A DNA stretch of 64,000 bases from Paragonimus westermani (Eukaryota; Platyhelminthes; Trematoda; Plagiorchiida; Troglotrematidae), in the NCBI GenBank assembly GCA_008508345.1, contig QNGE01000292.1, positions 124,001-188,000 on the forward strand, read 5' to 3'. The notes under the pieces are model-generated. The model was not told where the DNA came from. It searched no databases and was given only the letters and a program-made list of their open reading frames with translations. A program made the translations under genes and the position numbers. Shown here piece by piece: positions 35,247 to 47,832 of the stretch. Numbering within the stretch: the first letter of the stretch is position 1; each line of letters begins with the position of its first letter.

Positions 35247-35430
35247 CCTCATATGTGGCCGCGGTTTCTACAATCACTACCACCTTCCAGCCAGCATATT
35301 TTGAAAAGAAGGATTAGACTGGTGTTGCGCTCTTGTTGTAGTACGCCAGTAGCGTGTATCTTTTGCACGGCCAGGAATTGAACTCCAACCACGCTTTCTT
35401 GTTGACTAGTGTGGAGCTGGTCTCGCGTTG
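35247..35430 (-). repeat. hammerhead SINE copy 2 (decayed)
   Basis: On the minus strand this aligns with the copy at 47833-48026. A tRNA-like head includes a B-box-like GAGTTCAATTCCTGG, then TGGCCGTGCAAAAGATACACGCTACTGGCG, and a tail TTCTTTTCAAAATATGCTGGC, TGGAAGGTGG and GTGATTGTAGAAACCGCGGCC, against TTCTTCTCAAAACGGAGCC and TCTGATCGCAACAGTTGCGG in the other copy. The hammerhead segment (35311-35356) has CTGGCGTA for CTGACGAG and GCAACAC where CGAAAC would stand, so it is more eroded than copy 1, but the CCAGTC|TA cleavage-site context can still be read. Confidence 0.65.
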
Positions 35431-38400
35431 GATATGACTGGATTGTCAGGTACAACTGTTCGCTTACAGTCACTTGAGAGTAATGGTAAGATTACCCGAC
35501 GGTGCCAGAGGTGACATACGGTGGCAATGATGCAGTGGTCATCAGGTTGTTCGTCGGAAATCATACCAACAGTTTAAATCCGGTTGTTAGAGAGTTTTGC
35601 ATTGTAACGAACTCACAACTCGAGCTTTATGCCTCTTTTAGAATGAGCTGACTGGAAAAGTTTGTGAAAATATGAAGATGCTGTTTACTATTGAATAAAT
35701 TTCACTTTACACCAACTCAAAACCCCTACTAGTCGTCAGCTATTTTTGTGTCCATCTGAAAAGTCTAGCCGTCGAAGTTGCTACATAATTGTGATCAGTA
35801 AGTAGCAGGCACATCTTTGTACTTCAGGGTTACTGCCCTCCTCCAGAGTGCACGCCTATTTTATCAGGAATTCCCGTGCTTGGATTGACCTATCACCGAG
35901 AAGATGTGGACTACTCACGATTAGTCAGACAGATGGTAAACGAAATAATGGTCAAACCGAAGGTGTGTACCACTGATAAATTCTAACCTGCAAGAAACTC
36001 AGACCACGTGCTTGTTTTTGGGAGTGAACTGAGTGTGTTTCAAAAGATATCGATCGAAGTGGTTGATCACTCATGAGTGGTTAAAATGCTGCTTAGTAGA
36101 TTAAATAAAGATAGTCATGTCGACCTGACTAACAGGTAACAAGACAGGAATTTTGCTCGTATCCAAGGAAACTCGACAACCTGAAAACTGTCCGCATCTA
36201 AACGTTGCTCAGCCCTTAGTTGTGATAATTCGGTTATGTTCTGTTGGCGGTCGATGACATCAGCGTCGCCACAGTTGCTTCACAAGAACGTGACCTGAAG
36301 TGTGGATTCGGGATGTAAAAAGTAGATACACTGCTAATGAGACCCACTAGCTATAACAATCAGAGCTTCCTGTTTTAGAAATAGCCGACCGAAACTTCTA
36401 CCTGAATACGAAAAATCCTGTCAGTTTTCAGTGGTGCGAATTTGTACCAACAAAGGTCTGGCTACTTATTAGTAGCATGTAGCCTTCATAAAAAATTCAC
36501 CGAAGCTTCTTAGCCAACCGGTTCTTTAATGTCAATATGTATGTGTACGGTTTCTTCAACATCTATTGATCACCACACCGTCCTGTGAACTCCACGGAGC
36601 GAAAAGAGGATAACATCAACAGATCGCAAATGACTCCTTACTTTTCACTTTGTTCCGAAAAAACTTATCGTTTACTCGTCAGACTCTCACGCTTTTAATC
36701 GCCCAGCGTGACCTATGTCGGAAAGGACACTTGCAAAATGAGCGGGAGGGACATCCAGTGATAAAATTGAATCACTACTTCGAATCTAATTTACGTTAAA
36801 TCGCTCCTGGCGAGTGAGGGTAAATCATTCAGTAACACGTACTCGATAATTCCAATAAAGTTTATTCAGAAGGTCGGGTTAACGAGACTATCTTCCAAGT
36901 CCACGAAACATCGCAAAAGGCGATCGAAAAGATTGAAATTCATACAGTACTGTCTAGAAAAATTACACTAAAAGTGCCGTCTCACCCGGAATGTAAATAA
37001 ACCGGATATACAAATTATTTAGCAAAGGCGTTCAAAATGGAGTAACTAAACATGAATCCGCAAATCGCCACCAGTTAACGGGAAATAAGTTCAATAAACC
37101 AGTCGGGTGCAGATGAAGGTAAAAACATGTCAAACAATACCGAGAAAGAATTTTCAACAGAAAAGCAAAGATAGTCATGAAAAAAGAGGAAAGCGAACAT
37201 TTTTCGTACAATTATGGTACAAATTTCATCACGATCATTTACTGCACATAGCAGAGATATGAAGGTAAATTTAGGATCGGCTTCCTGCAGACAAACCAAA
37301 CATACCTCAACGGAGCCACCACCTCGCATAATGCCAAAGAGAAGGTGACAAACGTACCAGACGAACTTCAACAGACGCAACAATTAGTTGTTGGGCAAAT
37401 TTCGCCAACTTTCTTCTTTTGTTGTGTAATTAATGTGTGATGTCTACCGGTTTGGTTTGAAAGTCCACAAAACGACTATCCATTGAATACAACAGTCAGG
37501 GACGTAACGTGCAAACACAAAAAACAACTTAACAAATGTCAAGCATAAGTTCTTGTAAACCTAGGTTAACTGCGTAACATAAATTTGTTAGTAACAGGAG
37601 AAAACTGGTGTAGACAAAGTCGGCCCAAACATTACAAAATTGGTTTTTCTTGTAAGGTTATTATGTTAGTAAACCATCGATCAAACAATGTGACGGAAAA
37701 CGTACCGGGGGTTAACTAAAAGAAATGTGCTACAGGAGAAACAATCGAGGAAACCGCACCTACATTTAGTGCAAGGAACCAAGCGACAGGGAAATCTTGA
37801 TAACCAACATTAAATTGAATAACATATCGAAAACGATACTGCTGTGTTAGACGCAATGCAGAAAAATGGCAGAAAAACTGCACAAACAGCATGTTAAAGG
37901 ATAATCGACAAGTTAGACCGACAGATTTGCCGAACAGGCTGCTTAGCTGAGGTAGCGTCTTGTCAGACAGCGTCCATGGCAACGGGAAAAAATATGCAGG
38001 GGAGGTTTAGTAGCAAGTGATCGTGAAAACTGATCGACGAAACTTAAGACATGCACAGATTCCCAGAAGTTAGGGGGATTTCTAGCTATTGATAGCGTGA
38101 ACTGCATTAGATAGGGATCAGGTTGAAACCAACGGACTTGGACAATATATTGGATAGCGGGGCGATTTCACCCTAATGCATTCCAATGAAGGGTGCGTGG
38201 GACTCACAGCACTTTTCCTTCAAACTGTAACAGAAAGAGCCCGTCAATAAATACAATTCGTGTTCTTATACGGATAGGTATTTTTAACAGTTGAAAGCAG
38301 AGAACCGATGTTATTTGCATATAAGTGCTTCAGCTGTGACAATATACGAGGGTATCTGCCAGTGGAGGCTATCACCATAGATCACCCCGATGAACGATTA

Positions 38401-39489
38401 AACAAAAATGTGTTAGACAGAATAACGTCGCTTCAGTATTGAGCGAAAAACATTCGAGAAAAATTGAAAATCAGAGAGTTATCCATCGTAAAAATAGATG
38501 ATAAAATAATGCATTTTACTCGTTCTACTGAGTGATGGCAGGTCCTGAAGTCATCAGTTTCCGAAAGCCGTGATTGGGTCACATGGGTCACGCTGATTAA
38601 GTCAAGAAGTACCAAGAATGATAAATTTCGTTCATGACGTAACCGCTGTCTTAGACACTTGGCTGAAGTAGACTGAGATTTGAACTCTGAATGATGTACT
38701 CTGAACAACAAATGATGACCGAATCCATAGCAAATGGCGCATAATAAGGTCCAGTCGAACTTTCCAGATAGTTTCCGTCAAATGCGGACTATTTTCATCG
38801 GTAACATTAACGGAACGCTTGTCAGAATTCCTCAGACTTGTTCATTGGATTAATGTTCTTTGCATTTCCGTTAGTATCCTTTCATGACGTATTTCTTGGT
38901 TTTGTACTGGCTTGTCTTCACTTAGTTTCACAAGTTCATCTACGATATAAACAAATATTCGCTATTTGGATTCCAGAGTCTTGTTTCGTTGGATGCATGT
39001 CATATACTAATCCTATAACAGATCTAATTTCTGTAGGCTTGTGGTTGCTGTAACTCACAGACTGGTTTAGTCTGAATGCCTGTATGGGGTTGATGAACAC
39101 ACGAGCAGACGGCTGGTAGTTCATGACCAAAGAGGCTACAGTTAGTAACAGTTGGGCAGAGACTTATGGAAAGAAATGAGGTTGGCTTCCGTATTTTCTC
39201 TAAGAGTTGTCGAGAAGCGAAGTCCGAAACAGTGACAGACGCATAGAGAGGCTTCTGCAGTTAAGTGTCCGTAATATGCAGATGTAGCATGATGGCGGAA
39301 GTCAGTGAATCATATCTTGTTCATCTACTACACGGTTACCACAAGTATACCAGCGTCAATGCTGATGGAAACAAACACAGAGCTCGTTACGTGCTGCATT
39401 AAATTGTGCATGAAGAATTATTACCAACCGAGCTCAAAATAACCTGTCATTAGATGCGCGTGAAGTGGAATCTTCGGGAGTCGAACACT
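35431..39489. other. no gene recognised
   Basis: About 4 kb of AT-rich DNA. The plus strand is noticeably A-rich over about 36.5-38.3 kb. Frames of up to 102 codons (37075-37383 minus) resemble nothing known. The frame at 38838-39053 plus is hydrophobic but unsupported. Confidence 0.4.
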
Positions 39490-39490
39490 C

Positions 39491-41334
39491 CTGTGATGCT
39501 TAGGTCCATATGTTTCATTTTGAACTTTTGTTGAAAGAAAACCACTAACCGAAATTAGCTTTGTAAACCGTGAAGAACATGTAGAAACGTTACCAATGAC
39601 TGCACAAAGCCAATCCAATTACGCATTTGTGTTACATGCAAGAGATCCGGGTCCACGGCATGCAGCGAGTAACCCACCGAGTGTCAGCTAGCTATGTGAA
39701 GTAGTGACCTTATAATTTGGTATATCAGTGCCTGAAGGCCAACGCATTTTAGGTCGAGTTTCGAAAAACCAACGTCTTTCCCACGTCCGTTGCATGCTCA
39801 TAGTCGTATAGCAGTATCAAAAGGGGAAAATCAGACTGGAAGCTTTGCACATGTGGTTTCCCACTAAAATCACCTAATATGGTAAATATGATTAGTCTTC
39901 GGAGAGCATTAGACCAACTTTTACTGAGAGACAAGATACTGTGGACGGCGACTCTTCCACCTTCCTACAATCATGAATGCGTATTCTGATGAAAGGGTCA
40001 ATTGATTTAGTTTGCCCTAGGATCAGCCCGTTGAAAACCATCTCATCTTCAGGTTGCAATATCAAAAGTTTTGTCGTAGAGGTTGTTGAATTTGAGTGGT
40101 GTCCTTGCGTGTGTCAGACACTCATACTGTGGCGTTGTTTGTCGGATGTGTTCTTCATTCCAGATTGAAGGTGTACGGAAAATGAAGAGACGTAGTGTGC
40201 ATGGATGCCTAATGGATCAGAAAGTATCATGCGCATATATCGGATGTAGAAAATCTATTTGAATTGTCCATGCTTTAAGACGCCGTAACATACTGAGGGT
40301 ATAGACAAGCTTTGGTAGCTGTTCACTGAAAGCCGTCTAATTTTTAGTAATACTGCCCGACTTTTGTTTACCAATGTCTCTCCTCTAATCTGGAGTTGCT
40401 TGCGCAGAGAATCACACTCTATCGCTTCAGTCAAACGTGAACTCTTGACACGTTGGAGTTAATTCACCACATGATCAACCAATATTAACTGATTTCTGAC
40501 ACTGAATTATGCAAGGTTGTTGATACATTCCGTGTGCCCCGGCCGCCGGAGCTCGTGGCGCAATGGTAGCGCGTCTGACTCCAGATCAGAAGGTTGCGTG
40601 TTCGAGTCACGTCGGGCTCAGCCCTTTTAAACAATCCACTCTTCACCCCGGTCTTCCGATTCCGATTTCGTCCCTCAAAATACATCACCCGAATGCATTG
40701 TTTCTGGAAATATTGATGCTCGTTGTGAACACAGGGTTGAACACGATCCTTTTGTTGGGCCATTGATACCAGCCTAGGTTCACTCAACAGACTAGACATT
40801 TTAACACCTGAAATTCATCAGTATTCAAAAGCAGTCTGTGTATATGGTAGCCGTATCAGGAAGCGAGGAATGTCAGACCAAACTAACAGAGGGGGTTCGA
40901 TGGTTGGATAAATTTATCCATGATACGTTAACGTGTCACGATTGTCCGCTAAGTAGGAGAATCGATCACCACAATGTAGTCGATATTTGAAGGGATTCTG
41001 TGTAAATGTGACAGTCTCACTATGCTTTAATTACGCTTCCCTTTGATTAGATGATATCAAAGGGAGGTTCACAGTGTAATAAAGATGAACTACCACACTG
41101 TACTACTCGTCAGTAGTAAGACGGATATACGTATTTTTAAATACGCATAGGCACCTGCAGGTATTGAAGTGGACTAGGAAAAATACAAGAAAGGATATTA
41201 GAGTATACTCCGACTAGAAGTGGCGTTCTTCCGCTCATGAACTAGGAATCGGCAACGGTGGCGTCCTTGTATCGACAATATGTGCAAATGAGTGTTTTCC
41301 TTAGTGATGGTGTTAAGGCAGTAAAGTGTTCAGT
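39491..41334 (+). repeat. inverted repeat 2, left arm
   Basis: 1.84-kb arm whose reverse complement lies at 41528-43390. Coordinates pair as x + y = 82862 in the inner part and 82875 in the outer part because of a 13-base insertion in the right arm (42361-42373). A few single-base differences are visible, for example in AGTGGACTAGG against AGTGGACCAGG, and GATCGTGTT against GGTCGTGTT. The only recognised gene in the arm is tRNA-Trp at 40549-40620. Confidence 0.95.
40549..40620 (+). tRNA. tRNA-Trp (anticodon CCA)
   Basis: A full cloverleaf without intron can be drawn. The acceptor stem GAGCTCG pairs with CGGGCTC (one T-G pair), discriminator A at 40620. The D stem is GCGC/GCGC with loop AATGGTA. 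The anticodon stem TCTGA/TCAGA has loop CTCCAGA and anticodon CCA at 40581-40583. The variable loop is AGGTT, the T stem GCGTG/CACGT and the T loop TTCGAGT. Internal promoters: A box TGGCGCAATGG, B box GTTCGAGTC. A TTTT Pol III terminator follows at 40624-40627. CCA is not encoded, as usual in eukaryotes. Confidence 0.93.
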
Positions 41335-41527
41335 GGTTGTTAAGGTATATACCGCTTACCCAAACTCGGATTGAATAATCATTTTACCATCCGTGTACTT
41401 GGCTCTCGATAGCTTGACGCCGTGACCGAGTCAAGGAAGCCACGCATGTCATCATATTCCCATATGGCCATATGGCCATGGCCATGAGTGTTATATGCAT
41501 ATACGACCGAAATTGGTACCGCACTTT
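41335..41527. other. spacer of inverted repeat 2
   Basis: 193 bp separate the arms. It contains a compact run of overlapping palindromes at about 41459-41486 built from CCATATGG and GGCCATGGCC. No gene. Confidence 0.7.
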
Positions 41528-43390
41528 ACTGAACACTTTACTGCTTTAACACCATCACTAAGGAAAACACTCATTTGCACATATTGTCGATACAAGGACG
41601 CCACCGTTGCCGATTCCTAGTTCATGAGCGGAAGAACGCCACTTCTAGTCGGAGTATACTCTAATATCCTTTCTTGTATTTTTCCTGGTCCACTTCAATA
41701 CCTGCAGGTGCCTATGCGTATTTAAAAATACGTATATCCGTCTTACTACTGACGAGTAGTACAGTGTGGTAGTTCATCTTTATTACACTGTGAACCTCCC
41801 TTTGATATCATCTAATCAAAGGGAAGCGTAATTAAAGCATAGTGAGACTGTCACATTTACACAGAATCCCTTCAAATATCGACTACATTGTGGTGATCGA
41901 TTCTCCTACTTAGCGGACAATCGTGACACGTTAACGTATCATGGATAAATTTATCCAACCATCGAACCCCCTCTGTTAGTTTGGTCTGACATTCCTCGCT
42001 TCCTGATACGGCTACCATATACACAGACTGCTTTTGAATACTGATGAATTTCAGGTGTTAAAATGTCTAGTCTGTTGAGTGAACCTAGGCTGGTATCAAT
42101 GGCCCAACAAAAGGGTCGTGTTCAACCCTGTGTTCACAACGAGCATCAATATTTCCAGAAACAATGCATTCGGGTGATGTATTTTGAGGGACGAAATCGG
42201 AATCGGAAGACCGGGGTGAAGAGTGGATTGTTTAAAAGGGCTGAGCCCGACGTGACTCGAACACGCAACCTTCTGATCTGGAGTCAGACGCGCTACCATT
42301 GCGCCACGAGCTCCGGCGGCCGGGGCACACGGAATGTATCAACAACCTTGCATAATTCAGTACATAACGTGAGTGTCAGAAATCAGTTAATATTGGTTGA
42401 TCATGTGGTGAATTAACTCCAACGTGTCAAGAGTTCACGTTTGACTGAAGCGATAGAGTGTGATTCTCTGCGCAAGCAACTCCAGATTAGAGGAGAGACA
42501 TTGGTAAACAAAAGTCGGGCAGTATTACTAAAAATTAGACGGCTTTCAGTGAACAGCTACCAAAGCTTGTCTATACCCTCAGTATGTTACGGCGTCTTAA
42601 AGCATGGACAATTCAAATAGATTTTCTACATCCGATATATGCGCATGATACTTTCTGATCCATTAGGCATCCATGCACACTACGTCTCTTCATTTTCCGT
42701 ACACCTTCAATCTGGAATGAAGAACACATCCGACAAACAACGCCACAGTATGAGTGTCTGACACACGCAAGGACACCACTCAAATTCAACAACCTCTACG
42801 ACAAAACTTTTGATATTGCAACCTGAAGATGAGATGGTTTTCAACGGGCTGATCCTAGGGCAAACTAAATCAATTGACCCTTTCATCAGAATACGCATTC
42901 ATGATTGTAGGAAGGTGGAAGAGTCGCCGTCCACAGTATCTTGTCTCTCAGTAAAAGTTGGTCTAATGCTCTCCGAAGACTAATCATATTTACCATATTA
43001 GGTGATTTTAGTGGGAAACCACATGTGCAAAGCTTCCAGTCTGATTTTCCCCTTTTGATACTGCTATACGACTATGAGCATGCAACGGACGTGGGAAAGA
43101 CGTTGGTTTTTCGAAACTCGACCTAAAATGCGTTGGCCTTCAGGCACTGATATACCAAATTATAAGGTCACTACTTCACATAGCTAGCTGACACTCGGTG
43201 GGTTACTCGCTGCATGCCGTGGACCCGGATCTCTTGCATGTAACACAAATGCGTAATTGGATTGGCTTTGTGCAGTCATTGGTAACGTTTCTACATGTTC
43301 TTCACGGTTTACAAAGCTAATTTCGGTTAGTGGTTTTCTTTCAACAAAAGTTCAAAATGAANATGAATCATACGGACGTAAGCATCACAG
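41528..43390 (-). repeat. inverted repeat 2, right arm
   Basis: Reverse complement of 39491-41334. Near its outer end an N at 43362 is flanked by the same five bases on both sides (ATGAA n ATGAA). The last 29 bases after the N still match the arm end but with three mismatches, a higher divergence than inside the arm, so the assembly changes contig here. Confidence 0.95.
42242..42313 (-). tRNA. tRNA-Trp (anticodon CCA), second copy
   Basis: This is an exact mirror copy of the tRNA at 40549-40620, carried by the right arm of the inverted repeat. All stems, the anticodon and the A and B boxes are unchanged. If the inverted repeat is a haplotype join, this is the other allele of the same gene, not a second locus. 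Confidence 0.93.
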
Positions 43391-44967
43391 GTGGGGTGAA
43401 CCACACAGGATGAAGTTTACAATTTTTGCAACCGGCGGTTAGCATGTGTGTTTTGATTGTTTCCTACAGTTAGTTGAACGAACACAAGAAACAACGATGT
43501 AAGTGAAGCGAGTTGAATATATGTTGTTGTTATCTTCGATGTATTCGGAGTTTTAACGCCATTCGCGTTTTGTATTTTCAGAATCAACATACATATACGC
43601 GCCCTTGGGATACATAAGTCGTTTGATGGGGACGAACGACATTGTACTTAAGATTGCAGTTGGTGGGTTGAGATAGCAGGCTGTAATAGCCTTGAATTGA
43701 ATCGCAGAATAAGTCCAATCAAAATAATTAGTAGGCGCTTCTCATGACCTACCGGATTACTAGGGATTTGTAAATGTATTGCTTGGAGAATATGATCGAT
43801 ATCAAGGAATGTAAAAGTCATGGGTTCATGTGCGTAGTGCTTATAATCGTTCATACACACATCTGTCAAACCTTTGTTCACGAACTTCTGACTGAACATT
43901 TCTGCTGGGCCGTTTATACCACGGTTTGGCTGTGATATACACAAGGTTGATCAGTCCTCGCTCGTCATAATCCTCTCTGTTGCTCTTCTGATTACTTAGA
44001 GCTTTTTTACAATTTACAGAACTAACGGCATTATTTTCTTTCTGATCTTTTCAACCATGCTACGGTCCTCAGTTGAATTCCTAAATCCTCTTCACTGTCT
44101 ATCTCTTCATCGTGCTTTTCCAAATACAGCTGATCGTACACTCACCTAAATCTCATCGCATTTATTTACGGTTTTTTCGTTCCTTTCAAACTCTACTTCT
44201 TCACTAACTATATCTCGGCTTCATCCATCCATATATATTCACTAAACTGTTCACCACCTTCACCGTGATCATCTACAATTTTTTAATTTACACAGTAAAC
44301 AGCACAAATAATTCACAACCGTGATCGATTGGGCGACAAAATAAACTTAACCGGAAGAATCCGGTAAGGGACCGAGACAGTTAGGCCATTTTTATCAGCC
44401 AATGGTAGAAGATCAATATTCCTTTTCCTGAAAGTAAGTCAACCGCTGAATTAATTTTACGACAACCCTCCACATCCTGAATCGGGGTCGTATGGGAGAT
44501 GTTGTGTTGCTATTCTACGAGTTGAATGTATCAAATTAGAAAAAATAAAAATTACTTTTTTGGTTCGTTACGGAATGTGTGTAGTGTGCTTAGCGGATAG
44601 ATGATGTATCACAGGAATTAGGACAGGGAAAGATCTGATGTATTCATTAAACAATTTTATACTTAGCATTTACTTTGATATAGACTATTTGCTTACCACT
44701 TTGTCGTTAATTCTAAATTACTTTTTCCCTCTGGTGGTTTTCTGTAGACACGGTTACGTTGCGGGTTATTAATGGCTTGAACACTTCACAGACCTGCTCA
44801 TGGCATGATATGTTCGGTGGTTCTGGAAATCATAGTTGATCACTGTGAATAGGACAGTGAAAACGTTCGTATAACGTATACAGACTGGTTAGTTATCTGC
44901 TCACTATGTCTTTGACTGCAGCTCGTTGAGCTGCAGACTTAGATGAGACCCAATTCTGAAAGTTCAG
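43391..44967. other. no gene recognised
   Basis: AT-rich. The minus frame 43648-43944 contains NRGINGPAEMFSQK, faintly like the PNxxxGxSPAExFxGRxL segment after a Gypsy integrase, but too little to assign. Confidence 0.35.
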
Positions 44968-45047
44968 GGCTTCGGCTTAAATCGAACCAGTGACAGGAAC
45001 AACATGCCTAAACGCGATAAGAGCCCTACCAGATGAGCTACGAAACC
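44968..45047 (-). other. tRNA-like sequence (tRNA pseudogene or SINE head)
   Basis: On the minus strand a perfect-length acceptor stem GGTTTCG/CGAAGCC (one T-G pair) encloses a D arm GCTC..GGGC, an A box TAGCTCATCTGG and a B box GGTTCGATT. The anticodon arm pairs poorly (TCTTA/TAGGC, loop TCGCGTT without U33), the T stem does not pair, and the length is 80 bases. This is therefore not a functional tRNA. No long tail shared with the hammerhead SINE was recognised. Confidence 0.5.
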
Positions 45048-47832
45048 ACGTCAAGAGCTCGGAAATCTCACATTTAGACGCTGTTACCCACCCACTCCCA
45101 CCGTTTTAAATGGAATACAAATGATCCGAGGGATCGACTACCTCCGCAGGATTTCTTGAACAGTTCATGCTGGAATCCATCAACGCCAATGTTGAGCATA
45201 GATAGTGTATTATTAATGAGCAGTTTGGCAGATTTGATGATTTAAATGAGACACAACTGTGAAGATGAAAGTGCTGAAGACTTCGCATATAAACGTTTGT
45301 CAGCTGCTCGTGCTCAACATCACTCCGGAAGTGATGAAAGGTTTGGCCCACCAAGAGACCAGTGGCAAGTACTTCGCTCAGTAACTAATAGGTCCCAGCA
45401 TTAACAGATTTTCATGTACTTCGGTTAAGCCCATAACTTAAGAATAGACTGAATGAAGTTGCAGCATGCAATCCTTCACATTATGAACCAAAAATCAATT
45501 TCAAATGACCAATTGCTTCGCCAGCGTCGTTTTAATGGGCATATACGCATAACTGCTGAGCAGATTTTCAAAGTCCGTTAGTGTGAATGTGGTGGATAAT
45601 TTTGGATTTTCCACCTACATTGGCTACGGCCGTCACAGCTCGAAATGTTCACAATAATATTTCTGTATGTACTATTGTATACTAATTTCCTTTGAATTTA
45701 CATACAGCTAATAATTTGAACAAAGGCAATAATTATTTCCGAGCGCCATTTTGGGAACATTTCCGTGAAAAACCATAATAAACATCTGGTGTCTTTTAGC
45801 CGTTTCCACTGCAAGCAGTCAATGCGAGGTGTAAACAAGGTACAGTTTTAACATACAGTATCTTCGTAACTATCGGAGTTTTTTCATTCCTCTAAGCAAC
45901 ATGATCGGTCGCATTTGCAAAGAACCACCATAATCGGGTTTCAATCGTGTTAGAGATCCTCAGAAGTGTATACCCTCTTCAATGCCGGAATTGAAACTGC
46001 AGCTACGCTTTCGTGATGTAACTTGGTTGATCACCGTATCACTGAACTCAGCAGGAACATCGGACGCAAACATTCAGACACATACTCATGGGTAACGCTT
46101 GATTGCTTAATTGTTCAGTGAAGAAACAAAGTGACTGTTCTTTTGACTCCAATAAGGGACCTCGAAACCCAGGCTGCTCTTCAAGCTGGATTCATTCAAG
46201 TCGTTAGGGTTATTGAGCAGCATTTCAATAACACAGAAATAACAGAATGTTTTGGTTAATATAACTCAAACGTGCTGCTAAACTGAAATTGGCAGTTAGG
46301 TAGTATGAGCAGTACTCACTCAAGTGGTACAGGGATGCATGAATGACAACTTGGTGATGCATGACGTTGATAGTAGTCAACATAGTTGTCTTATGACAAC
46401 GTGGACGAAGTTTTATTCCCTGCAGTGGTAAACATATGCACTGCTGATAAACTCCAACGGTAGCAAAATTTGAGTTTAATGCCACCTTTCGGGAGTAACA
46501 TACCGACCAAATTATTCGTTTTATCCACACCGGTAGTTAGGCCTCAGATTTTGTTTTTCACAAAGAGGAGTGTTTAAAAGTCAGGGTAGTGGAAGACTGG
46601 AAAATACTCATTTCTTTCAGGTGTAATCTTAGTAGGTTTGTGGAGGAAAATGTGTACTAAAACAATGATAAATAATCGGATAAATTTACTCTAGTTAAAT
46701 CCTCATTCATGCACCTTGCAGTTTTTACTAGTTCTTCTTCAAAGCCCACAGTAGTCGCGCTTTTGTTAGTGAGCCATGAAGTGGATCATCCTTGCTTGAC
46801 TTTCAGCCAATAGTCGTCTTCATAACTGAGGTTGTTTTGGCTTCTAGTAGGTTTCATTATTAACTTCAGAAAGTAGCGAATGTCATGTCTTTGAGTAATT
46901 AATCGAAAAAGTCAAAACAATGAAGGCCTGAGCGGGAATAATTGAACAATAATTGAACAATGTCCATTTAAAAACAAGTGTATTGCACTGTGGCTTGTCG
47001 GTTAGCTGTTGCTTGGCGAGACCCTCATTCATACAGTTCGCTTGTTTTAATTTGGTTTTAATTTGGTGCACCTTCCAAAAAATTAGTTTACTCGGTGCTG
47101 TCGTACAAGCACACTCATCTTGATGACTGATGGTTCTTCCAATTTTTTGACACTGGTTCCCACTGAAGAAACCGTTCCCGTTTAATTTTCGTTTTACAGG
47201 TGTTCGCGTGCTATCAGAGCTCTAATGCCAAGGCTGATTCATTCACGTCAACTCTTTGAAAACTTAGGTATCAGAAGTCTCAGCCGTTTCGTGGTTATTG
47301 ATTCACACACTGCACAGTAGGTGGAATTGTTGCCTGTTCCAATCTAGTCTAGACTGTCATTGCTTGACTCGTCGAAATGCAAATAAAACCGGACCTCAAG
47401 TGCTGGTCTGAAGATGAGCGTTGTGAACCGTTAAAAGTAATGGGCCCATTCTGAACTGGACTCACGTGATTCTCACGACCTAACCATAAATTATCAACTG
47501 TGTTTGGTAATCCGAATGTATCGTTGTAAATCTTTGTTAGTCAGTATGCAGTATAAATAAAAAGTGCGTAAACAGTAAACTTAGTAGTTTCAATGCAAAA
47601 TATTTTGGTCTGAGTGCAGTGAAACACCGAAGCTAAATTCGTACTGCTCACAAAAATAAAAGCGGCATCAATGATGAGTAGCACGGGATTTTTAAAAAAT
47701 ATAAATTGAACATCATCCACAACTGACTGCAGCTGTCACATTCCCATAGATTTCTCGGTCTGCCCCTTTCGAAAAGTAGCATTGGACTCGAGTTTCCCTG
47801 TTGTTTGAGCTCGTCAGTAATCTGTCGAATGC
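45048..47832. other. no gene recognised
   Basis: AT-rich unassigned DNA. There are small local duplications only (AATTGAACAATAATTGAAC near 46940, TTTTAATTTGG twice near 47045-47066). No family-level coding signal. Confidence 0.4.

Noticed and set aside
40485..40799. 104-codon minus frame with RTRNLLIWSQTRYHC, and its partner at 42063-42416
   Set aside because: These are antisense and read-through translations of tRNA-Trp. The central peptide is the reverse complement of the tRNA and is a well-known false protein.
41738..41775. CTGACGAG in the right arm of inverted repeat 2, a possible hammerhead
   Set aside because: It lies in a short local palindrome (TACTACTGACGAGTAGTA) and no GAAA junction follows.
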